NCBI GenBank assembly: GCA_949346185.1
Contig: CASGVX010000055.1
Coordinates: 1 to 10,136 of the forward strand
Reading direction: 5' to 3'
DNA length: 10,136 bases
Source of the DNA: an uncultured Lachnospiraceae bacterium
GTDB lineage: Bacteria; Bacillota; Clostridia; Lachnospirales; Lachnospiraceae
The notes below the pieces were generated by a model that worked only from the letters and a program-made list of their open reading frames with translations, was not told the DNA's origin and made no database searches. The translations under genes and the position numbers were made by a program. Positions 1-5,542 of this stretch are shown one piece after another. How positions within the stretch are numbered: the stretch's first letter is position 1; every line of letters starts with the position of its first letter.

Positions 1-873
1 GCGCGAGATGTGTATGAAGACCAAGATAACAGGGAGCATCATGTGGGAATATTTAATGTGAAGCATGCTGAAATAATTCATATGGAGAGAATGCAGGATC
101 TCTCAAGATTTGAGATTTCTACATATAATCAAAGCGTGGGGGCAGTGCTCCGCGCGGTTGTCAATATGGAAGTTTATAAGGAAGAAGAATGTTTTGTAAA
201 TGGAGAGAATGTTTTTTATTTCGTATTGAATCTGGAAGGGAAGATTATCGGATGCTGGAATTTCGAGGAGGATGGGGAAGAAAGCGCAAGGAATGGGGGG
301 ATTTCCCTGTATTCCTATGACACCCCTATTTCTGGCGTGACGTCAAACCCAAGCACTATCAAAGTGAAGACTAGTGACGGCATACAAAAGATTGATTTTA
401 AAAAGTATGTAAAGGTGGTAGCCAAGTGCGAAGTGGGTTATCCGAACTGGAATATCAATGCGCTGAAGGCGTGTGCGGTGGCGATTAAGAATTATGGGAT
501 TGCCAGAGTGCACAGGCATAAGTATGCTGGCTTGGGATACCATGTGAAAGCGACGGAAGATGATCAGGTTTATAACCCCAAGAAGGAAAGCGTTCCAAAG
601 TGCAACGATGCTGTCAATGCGATATGGAACGTGTTCTGGGTTGACTCGAAAGATAGGCTTTTCCCGGGCTTCCATGTCCATAGCAAGGCTTATAATTCTT
701 ATGCAGTGAAAAATGGCGGCGTAGTGTCCCAGACCAAGGCGCAGAAGCTGGCGTCGGAAAATGGTTATAGTTGGGTTGATATATTGAGATATTTTTATGA
801 CAGAAAGAAGGGGACGGCGTATTATAATCCAGAGGTGGCATATGGGACAACCTTTATGAATGTATACAAGTGA
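1..873 (+). CDS. SpoIID/LytB-domain protein, 5' end cut off by the window
   Basis: The frame is open to the left edge, and the first candidate start (GTG at 10) has no visible ribosome binding site, so I treat the gene as 5'-partial. Numbering from that GTG, residues about 130-265 match the SpoIID/LytB family: the block KKYVKVVAKCEVGYPNW at 131-147 contains a Glu (E141) where the family has its catalytic Glu. It is followed by ALKACAVAIKNYG, then GYHVKATEDDQVYNP, then AVNAIWN, and finally GGVVSQTKAQKLASENGY with a WVDILRYFY tail. SpoIID is a lytic transglycosylase acting on peptidoglycan during engulfment; LytB-type relatives modify amidase activity. Residues 1-100 are not recognised. The usual MSQWGA-like signature is altered to VVSQTKA. 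No transmembrane anchor is visible, but it could lie upstream of the window. Family assignment is fairly sure; a sporulation role is inference. Confidence 0.75.
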   Translation, partial: ARDVYEDQDNREHHVGIFNVKHAEIIHMERMQDLSRFEISTYNQSVGAVLRAVVNMEVYKEEECFVNGENVFYFVLNLEGKIIGCWNFEEDGEESARNGGISLYSYDTPISGVTSNPSTIKVKTSDGIQKIDFKKYVKVVAKCEVGYPNWNINALKACAVAIKNYGIARVHRHKYAGLGYHVKATEDDQVYNPKKESVPKCNDAVNAIWNVFWVDSKDRLFPGFHVHSKAYNSYAVKNGGVVSQTKAQKLASENGYSWVDILRYFYDRKKGTAYYNPEVAYGTTFMNVYK

Positions 874-1019
874 GCGATTACATTGCTGTGATGAGTTGCT
901 TTGCCTGTGATTTCTCCGTATGACTGGGGAGCGGCTGCACATTGGGGCAATGGAAGCGCTGGGCGTTCAGGGCGATGGCAAGCAAGGAAAATAATGATAC
1001 TAATGGGAGGAGTGTAGAC

Positions 1020-1838
1020 ATGAGGAAGAAAACTTTGTTTATGATGTTATGTGGCGCGGCATTGGGAGTGATGCTGGTTGGGTGTGGCTATAAGGATTCC
1101 GATTCCAAAATGGAAAGTGAGGATAAGGTGGCGGAATCATCCGAGGCAGCGCAGACGGCGGAAGAGGAAAATGACAAGGCGACGGAAACGCCTGTCCCCA
1201 CGGAGGCCGGGGAAGAGGAAGATGGTGTTGAGGAGACGAAGAGAGAGGGGAAGTATGAAATCTGTATTGACAAAAAGATTCAGATTGATGGAAGCCAGGA
1301 GAGGTTTCGGATTCTGGCAAATCCTGAGAAAGCCAATGATGTCAAGATGACAGTGGGAGAGGCTGGGGTGGAGTTGGAACGGGTATCCATAGATGCAAGT
1401 TCTTCCGTAACCAAAGTGAAAGTTCGGGACTGTACGGGGGATGGCAAAGAGGATATCGTTCTCAAGCTTTTTGGCGGCGCATCAGGCGCATACAATGAGA
1501 TACAGATTCTTACGAAGGAGAAAGGCAAGTGGAAGGAAGTGCCCTTTCCCCGGGAACTTTGGGAGGATGATGCCATCTCTTTTGAGAAAGAGGGCAAGAA
1601 GATGCGGATTGGCGTATCGGGCACGAAGGAGGAGAAAGTGGTTTCTGGTTCCGCTGATGATGAATGGGGTGTGAGAACTCGCACATGCAAAGTTGGCAAA
1701 GACGGCGAGGTGACCATCGTGTATGGGGTTCGTCGGGGGGACGACGTGAACAACATTGTCGGGAAAATAAAACTGACGATGCGTTATGATAAGGCGGCAA
1801 AAGCCTTCAAGATTGGAAAGACTGCTTTTTCATTCTAA
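1020..1838 (+). CDS. Lipoprotein with acidic linker and DxTGDGxxD calcium-loop-like motif
   Basis: A 272-residue protein starting at ATG 1020, chosen because GGGAGG lies at 1005-1010 with good spacing and because the N-terminus is then a textbook lipoprotein signal: MRKK, a hydrophobic run, and the lipobox LVGC with Cys22 as the lipidated residue. The same frame extends upstream to a TTG at 942, but that would bury the signal peptide. Residues 24-78 form a Glu/Asp/Ser/Thr-rich low-complexity linker, a typical spacer across the cell wall. From about 79 a folded domain follows, with a calcium-binding-type loop D137-C-T-G-D141-G-K-E-D145 followed by IVLKLFGGASGA, resembling FG-GAP/VCBS or EF-hand-like loops. 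The exported location is well supported. The function is unknown. It is probably monocistronic, followed by a terminator. Confidence 0.8.
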   Translation: MRKKTLFMMLCGAALGVMLVGCGYKDSDSKMESEDKVAESSEAAQTAEEENDKATETPVPTEAGEEEDGVEETKREGKYEICIDKKIQIDGSQERFRILANPEKANDVKMTVGEAGVELERVSIDASSSVTKVKVRDCTGDGKEDIVLKLFGGASGAYNEIQILTKEKGKWKEVPFPRELWEDDAISFEKEGKKMRIGVSGTKEEKVVSGSADDEWGVRTRTCKVGKDGEVTIVYGVRRGDDVNNIVGKIKLTMRYDKAAKAFKIGKTAFSF

Positions 1839-1844
1839 ACATGC

Positions 1845-1906
1845 AATACCTTGCAGCAAGTTGGGGCGTGGGACATGCTCATATGACGGACTGCAGGGTA
1901 TTTTTT
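1845..1906 (+). terminator. Probable Rho-independent terminator with long loop after the lipoprotein gene
   Basis: The arm AATACCTTGCAG at 1845-1856 pairs with CTGCAGGGTATT at 1891-1902 over 12 bp with a single G-U. The second arm runs directly into a T6 tract (1901-1906). It begins 7 nt after the lipoprotein stop codon. The 34-nt loop is longer than usual for an intrinsic terminator, so processing or a regulatory hairpin is possible. Confidence 0.55.
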
Positions 1907-1907
1907 G

Positions 1908-1923
1908 ATTCTATCGATAGGAT
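1908..1923. promoter_or_regulatory. Palindrome, possible operator upstream of the carrier-protein operon
   Basis: CTATCGATAG at 1911-1920 is a perfect 10-bp palindrome. It extends outward through one T-G mismatch to a 16-bp imperfect dyad (1908-1923). It lies between the terminator and the start of the four-gene operon, where an operator would be expected. No regulator gene is visible nearby and no known site is recognised. Confidence 0.3.
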
Positions 1924-1931
1924 GTGCGGGA

Positions 1932-1961
1932 TTGTTGCATGCTTTTGAAAATAGATTTTAT
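1932..1961 (+). promoter_or_regulatory. Weak candidate promoter for the carrier-protein operon
   Basis: TTGTTG at 1932-1937 and TTTTAT at 1956-1961 are separated by 18 bases in the only gap before the operon. Both hexamers match the sigma-A consensus poorly (3/6 and 4/6), so this is a placement guess resting mostly on the preceding terminator and on the operon layout. Another sigma factor could be used. Confidence 0.25.
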
Positions 1962-2011
1962 ATGGAAGGAAGTGGCATGGGTGTTGAAATGCGGAAGGGA
2001 GGTGAGAGGGA

Positions 2012-2311
2012 ATGGAGAGATTGCATGGTGAGAGGATGACGAGAAATGAGATTTTGGCAGAACTGTCAGAGATTATTTCGGAATGCACAGCTCAGGACGG
2101 GAAGATCAGGGAGGAGACGGATATTTTTGTGGATTTGGGTTTGGATTCGGTGGAGGCTTTTCAAGTCATTGTCAGGACGGAAGAGGTTTTCGGGATAGAA
2201 TTTGATGATGTGGATCTGCTGAGTGAGAATTTCAGCCAGATTGGCTCCTTCTGCAGACTGATTCAGAAGGAGTTGGAGAAAGGATGTGCGGATGTTCGGA
2301 AAGAGGAGTAA
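2012..2311 (+). CDS. Free-standing acyl/peptidyl carrier protein
   Basis: This 99-residue protein has the carrier-protein signature DLGLDSVEAFQ at 41-51, with Ser46 as the expected 4'-phosphopantetheine attachment site. Downstream helix sequence VRTEEVFGIEFDDVDLLSEN is typical of the acidic helix II to helix III region. The size is close to ordinary ACPs (about 75-100 residues). The start at ATG 2012 is supported by GGAGGTGAG at 1998-2006; the internal ATG at 2036 has a poorer site. It probably carries an acyl or aminoacyl group as a thioester in the cytoplasm. No fatty-acid synthesis genes lie next to it; it instead heads an operon with a BtrH-like protein and an adenylate-forming ligase, which points to a dedicated secondary pathway. 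No phosphopantetheinyl transferase is present in the window, so the holo form would need one from elsewhere. Confidence 0.88.
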   Translation: MERLHGERMTRNEILAELSEIISECTAQDGKIREETDIFVDLGLDSVEAFQVIVRTEEVFGIEFDDVDLLSENFSQIGSFCRLIQKELEKGCADVRKEE

Positions 2312-3371
2312 GGGACGAAAGGTACTGCCTCTGGGAGAGGTGGAGATTGGGGCATGGCCGGAGCAGAATTTCCTTTTCGGCTTGTTGGAAGGACAGGCTT
2401 GCGGAGTGGATTGGCTGATGAATCATTTTGTTCAGCTGCGGGGAGCCCGCTACGTGAATTATCAGTGGGGGGCGCAGGATGCCAGCGTGACGTTTTATCC
2501 CTATAGCATTCATCAATTAACTCCCAATATGTTCGATCTTTGCCCGTTTCTGGAAAAGTATGGGGTGCCAAAGTCCTTTGTGAGGGCTTTGCATGGGAAA
2601 TTCCACGAGTTTGTGGTGGAAGCCATTAATGGAGGATATTATCTGTCTACCTTTATCGATCAGTTTTTTCGGGAGGACATGGCGGGGAATCATGGCTTTC
2701 GCCATCCGGCATTTATTTACGGATATGATGGGGGCAGGCGGACTGTTATGATTGCGGATAATTTTGAACATGGGAAGTATGGAAGGAAGGAGATTAGGTA
2801 TGAGCAGCTAGATCAGGGATTTGATTTGGTTTCAGAGGAATTGTGGGAGGTGAGCGTGTTTCTTTATAAGATAAAGCCTGTTCGGTATGAGTTCGTGCCG
2901 GGGTATGTGCGGGAACAGCTGGAGGATTATCTCCATCCGGGAAGGGGCGTATGCTATTTTAATCGCACGGTGTGCCCGGAACCCTTTTACGAGAATGAGG
3001 AATATCTGAATGAAGTCTTTTTTGGCATGGGGTGCTATGATTTGCTGGATCGCTGCTTCGAGGGGATACTGGAAGGAGATTCTGCGTATTCAAGCCATGA
3101 CTGGCGAAGTCTGGTGCAGTTGTGCGACCATAAGCATTTGATGGCGAAAAGGTATGAGTATATGGCAGGACGGGGCTATGCGGAGAGAGATGCTGACTTA
3201 TATGAAAAGCTGGCGGAGTTGGAAAAGCAGTGCCTGATTGCCCAAAATATGTATGTTAAGTTTGCCATATCCGGCGATGCTAGGATTATGCAGCGGCTGC
3301 GGAAAAGGATGGGGGATATCCGGCAGATGGATGAAGAGACGGCGGAGTGGCTGCTTGGGCGGTGCAAGTGA
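2292..3371 (+). CDS. BtrH N-terminal-like (papain-like fold) protein of a carrier-protein cluster
   Basis: Starting at ATG 2292 the protein has 359 residues. AAAGGA lies 7 nt upstream, and a GTG at 2286 is the alternative. It overlaps the carrier-protein gene by 20 nt, implying coupled translation. The N-terminal half resembles the BtrH N-terminal/C39-like family: GGYYLSTFIDQFF, then H138 followed by FIYGYD (GYD at 144-146), then IADNF with D156, then a basic/aromatic stretch and an acidic YEQLDQGF segment. The C-terminal half, about 235-359, is helical and contains WRSLVQLCDHKHLMAKRYEYM, which I recall from uncharacterised proteins beside nonribosomal peptide genes. BtrH itself transfers an acyl group from the carrier protein BtrI to an aminoglycoside, so an acyltransferase or thioester-release role is plausible here but inferred. 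A nucleophilic Cys in the usual place is not obvious; Cys37 (QACGVDW) is a candidate. The family call is moderately sure. Confidence 0.55.
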   Translation: MFGKRSKGRKVLPLGEVEIGAWPEQNFLFGLLEGQACGVDWLMNHFVQLRGARYVNYQWGAQDASVTFYPYSIHQLTPNMFDLCPFLEKYGVPKSFVRALHGKFHEFVVEAINGGYYLSTFIDQFFREDMAGNHGFRHPAFIYGYDGGRRTVMIADNFEHGKYGRKEIRYEQLDQGFDLVSEELWEVSVFLYKIKPVRYEFVPGYVREQLEDYLHPGRGVCYFNRTVCPEPFYENEEYLNEVFFGMGCYDLLDRCFEGILEGDSAYSSHDWRSLVQLCDHKHLMAKRYEYMAGRGYAERDADLYEKLAELEKQCLIAQNMYVKFAISGDARIMQRLRKRMGDIRQMDEETAEWLLGRCK

Positions 3372-3420
3372 TGCTGCGGAGTGGCTGTTACAGAGGTGCA
3401 AGTGGTGCATGGGTGCAAGT
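3342..3420 (+). repeat. Degenerate 34-bp tandem duplication across the gene end
   Basis: Unit 1 (3342-3375) and unit 2 (3376-3409) agree at 27 of 34 positions. Both begin GCGGAGTGGCTG and both contain GGTGCAAGTG. The core GGTGCAAGT recurs a third time at 3412-3420, 17 bases after the second copy. Unit 1 encodes the last residues (AEWLLGRCK) and the stop of the BtrH-like gene. Unit 2, shifted by one frame, could encode AEWLLQRCK. This suggests an old out-of-frame tandem duplication. Confidence 0.7.
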
Positions 3421-3498
3421 TGGATAAAGCGGGTTGATTTGCATTTATGGGGATGATGAGAAGGTAAGGGAAGTTTGCTTTGCAGGAATGGAGAAAAG

Positions 3499-4713
3499 AT
3501 GGAGAAGAGAGCGTTATTGAAGTATGCGTATGATTGCACGGAGTTTTATAAGGAAAAATATGCGGGGATTGATTTGGATGGGGATTGGGGAAATATTCCG
3601 GTGGCATCCAAGGGGGAGATTGCCCATGGGGGGATTTCCGTCATTTCATCCAAGTATTTTTCCCGCTTGGGCGGGCCAGGGATGATAACTGATGTTACCT
3701 CTGGCTCCACCGGGGAATGCTTGGAGGTACATATTGCGGAGGCAGAGCAGAAGAAATCCCTGCTGTCCCTGTGGCTTTATAGGAAGAAATACTATGGTAT
3801 TGATACTCGATCCCGGCTATGTTATTTCTATACTTTTCGGGATGGCAGGGGTGAGGCCTTCTTTGAATACCGAAAGAATGGCCTTGGCTTTTTAAAGTCT
3901 AGACTGAGGGAGGAACATTTGGAAGAGATCTGTAATCAAATGTATGATTTTGAACCTGAGTGGCTGCTTCTGCAGCCCGGCGTAGCTATGGTTCTTGCCA
4001 GATATCTTTTTGAAAATGGCCTGGAGCCCATTCCCGGGGTGCGGTACATTGAACTGACGGGGGAGATGTTTTCCGAAGAGCAGAGGAAATTTATCAGCAG
4101 GGCTTTTGATGCACCTGTGGCAAGCCAATATGGATGCAACGAGGTGGGGACGATTGCCTATGAGTGTCCCTTCGGACACCTTCACGTGATGGAGCATAAC
4201 GTGTATGTGGAAGTGGTGAGGGAAGGGAGTGTGGCTGGAGAGGGGGAGTACGGAAATATTTTGGTGACGGCGAAGAATCAGCTGGCCATGCCCTTCATTC
4301 GGTATGACACGGGGGATGTGGGGCGGATATGCCAAGTGGCGTGCCAGTGTGGCAAATCTGGGTCTGTGCTGGAACTTTCGGGCGCCAGAAAAAATGATAT
4401 GGTGACTCTGGAAAGCGGGGAGATGGTGTGCGCCAGTCTGTTCTGCCGGGTGTTCCAAGCCATTGCGCGGAGGATTGATGGGAGGATTTTCCAGTATCGG
4501 GTGGAGCAGCTTGGGATTAATGAATTTGTGGTTTCCATCGCCACGGACGAGAGGGAGGAGGAAATGGAAACGCTTTTTCGAGATTTTATCAGAGAGACGG
4601 AATTGAAAGATGCGACGTTTCGATTTGCGTTTGCAAGATATTTGCTGCCGGAGGAGCGGACGGGGAAATTTCAATTCTTTACCAATCATGTATCTCGCAG
4701 CATTTATGGATAG
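3499..4713 (+). CDS. PaaK/CapK-type adenylate-forming ligase (phenylacetate-CoA ligase-like)
   Basis: This 404-residue ligase starts at ATG 3499 behind TGGAG (3489-3493); a TTG at 3475 in frame has no comparable site. ANL-superfamily motifs are clear: the phosphate-binding loop T67-SGSTGE73, the A5-like motif Y211-GCNEVG, the ribose-binding R268-YDTGDVG, and a C-terminal TGKFQF with Lys390 as the likely A10 lysine. Cys223/His227/His229 and the CQCG pair at 282-284 resemble the Cys/His metal site of PaaK- and coenzyme F390 synthetase-type proteins. Length fits the family (about 400-440). The enzyme should convert a carboxylic acid to an acyl-AMP and pass it to a thiol. Given the carrier protein two genes upstream, loading the pantetheine arm rather than free CoA is plausible. 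The substrate cannot be read from the sequence. An aromatic acid is only suggested by family membership. Confidence 0.82.
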   Translation: MEKRALLKYAYDCTEFYKEKYAGIDLDGDWGNIPVASKGEIAHGGISVISSKYFSRLGGPGMITDVTSGSTGECLEVHIAEAEQKKSLLSLWLYRKKYYGIDTRSRLCYFYTFRDGRGEAFFEYRKNGLGFLKSRLREEHLEEICNQMYDFEPEWLLLQPGVAMVLARYLFENGLEPIPGVRYIELTGEMFSEEQRKFISRAFDAPVASQYGCNEVGTIAYECPFGHLHVMEHNVYVEVVREGSVAGEGEYGNILVTAKNQLAMPFIRYDTGDVGRICQVACQCGKSGSVLELSGARKNDMVTLESGEMVCASLFCRVFQAIARRIDGRIFQYRVEQLGINEFVVSIATDEREEEMETLFRDFIRETELKDATFRFAFARYLLPEERTGKFQFFTNHVSRSIYG

Positions 4714-4725
4714 GGAGGATTAGGT

Positions 4726-5154
4726 ATGAAGTATGATAGAAAAGGTTTGATGCGTTCCATTTCTGATTTGTTAAGATTGACTGGCGTAATCGTCTTTGGC
4801 GGTTGGAATGAGAGGTATAAGCAGCCGAAATTTATAGAAAATGCTGCTCTGGAGGATTTGTACCAGAAGCTTTTGAGAATGGTGGATCATGGGAAACTCA
4901 ACGAGGCAGAGAATGAATTGATTGACTACATAGAACAAATTTTGACATATGGGGAAGAGAGGGAGAATGGAAAGGACAGGCAGGATATGTCTGTGCTGGA
5001 GATGGCGTTGTGCGTGTATGGATATATGAATGACAAGGAGGATGCCTTCCTCTGCGAAAATGGCTATAGCAGGGAGGAAATCCAAGATGGAATCGAGGGA
5101 GTGCTATCCATGTACGGAATATCCATTCCTGGTTACCATTCACGCTTGCGGTAA
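4726..5154 (+). CDS. Small helical protein, DUF6483-like
   Basis: A 142-residue, predicted mostly helical and charged protein with no signal peptide or membrane segment. The ribosome binding site GGGAGG (4713-4718) overlaps the stop codon region of the ligase gene, and the ATG is 12 nt after that stop, so it belongs to the same operon. The pattern of an N-terminal helix (RSISDLLRLTGVIVFG), then YQKLLRMVDHGKLNEAENEL, then a segment with MALCVYGYMND, and an ending GYSREEIQDGIEGVLSMYG matches what I remember of DUF6483 proteins of Firmicutes. The middle helix pair is TPR-like, which could mean a protein-protein interaction role. No catalytic residues stand out. The function is unknown; whether it serves the ligase/carrier system or is simply co-transcribed is open. 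Confidence 0.6.
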   Translation: MKYDRKGLMRSISDLLRLTGVIVFGGWNERYKQPKFIENAALEDLYQKLLRMVDHGKLNEAENELIDYIEQILTYGEERENGKDRQDMSVLEMALCVYGYMNDKEDAFLCENGYSREEIQDGIEGVLSMYGISIPGYHSRLR

Positions 5155-5199
5155 AACTAAATTTCTGACAGCCCCATTCATTTTTGCTATGAAATTTCC

Positions 5200-5228
5200 T
5201 TGACAGATGGGGAAATATCTGCTACTAT
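5200..5228 (+). promoter_or_regulatory. Sigma-A-type promoter of the ilvB T-box leader
   Basis: TTGACA (5200-5205, perfect -35) and TACTAT (5223-5228, 5/6 match to -10) are separated by exactly 17 bases. Transcription would start near 5235, just ahead of Stem I of the T-box leader. An inverted repeat CCCCAT (5172-5177)/ATGGGG (5207-5212) flanks the -35 box. Confidence 0.8.
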
Positions 5229-5234
5229 TGACAA

Positions 5235-5523
5235 CAATAAAATGACAATGCGAGGACGAGGAGGAGTACATATACTTTTTTGATAGCATAGAGAGAAGAT
5301 GGCTGGTGAAAATCTTCGTATCAGGTATATGGAAGTAGCCTTTGAGCAGTGAACCGAACGGGAGCAGATGCTTTTCAGTAGACTTCACCGGGGATTCCGC
5401 CGTTATCAGGAAAGCAGTATATCCGGCTTGGCCGGCGTATTGTAATGAGTGCATGCATATGAATTTAGGTGGTACCGCGGAATATTCGTCCTAAGCTGAC
5501 AGGAGTTGGCTTGGGACTTTTTT
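5235..5523 (+). ncRNA. T-box riboswitch leader controlling ilvB
   Basis: A complete tRNA-sensing leader. Stem I: the specifier-loop 5' strand AGTA (5265-5268), upper helix CATATAC (5269-5275) with GTATATG (5325-5331), outer GATA/TATC, the AGAGAG bulge element (5290-5295), and a distal GAAGAT/ATCTTC helix closing the GGCTGGTG loop (5301-5308). The 3' side of the specifier loop reads GAA-GTA-G (5332-5338) followed by CCTTTGAGC; by comparison with known layouts the specifier is GTA (5335-5337), valine. A Stem II-like GTGAA/TTCAC pair, a CCGGC-TTG-GCCGG hairpin (5423-5435) as Stem III, and the T-box sequence AGGTGGTACCGCG (5467-5479) follow. The antiterminator TTAGG (5465-5469)/CCTAA (5490-5494) competes with the terminator. 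Uncharged tRNA would stabilise antitermination and turn on ilvB. The T-box identity is certain for practical purposes; the specifier less so. Confidence 0.93.
5488..5523 (+). terminator. Regulated terminator of the T-box leader
   Basis: GTCCTAAGC (5488-5496) pairs with GCTTGGGAC (5509-5517), 9 bp with one G-U, 12-nt loop, then T6 (5518-5523). The 5' arm shares CCTAA with the antiterminator helix, so the two structures are mutually exclusive. Confidence 0.9.
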
Positions 5524-5542
5524 AACTGATAGGAGTGATTAG

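Noticed and set aside
874..1019. Possible short peptide starting at ATG 950 before the lipoprotein gene
   Set aside because: Only 14 codons, without a clear ribosome binding site or similarity; treated as intergenic.
1280..1756. Long minus-strand frame of 158 codons opposite the lipoprotein gene
   Set aside because: It lies wholly within a gene with a clear signal peptide and ribosome binding site, and its Ser/Pro/Thr-rich product is the usual shadow of a Glu/Gly-rich coding strand.
3238..3456. Overlapping 72-codon plus-strand frame through the tandem duplication, considered as a small gene
   Set aside because: No start signal, and it mostly shadows the BtrH-like gene; its only interest is that it shows the second repeat unit read in the shifted frame.
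3892..4689. 265-codon minus-strand frame opposite the PaaK-like ligase
   Set aside because: The plus strand here encodes a full set of ANL motifs; the antisense product shows no domain and has no convincing ribosome binding site.
5140..5454. 104-codon minus-strand frame across the ilvB leader
   Set aside because: The interval is fully explained by the promoter and the T-box RNA on the plus strand.
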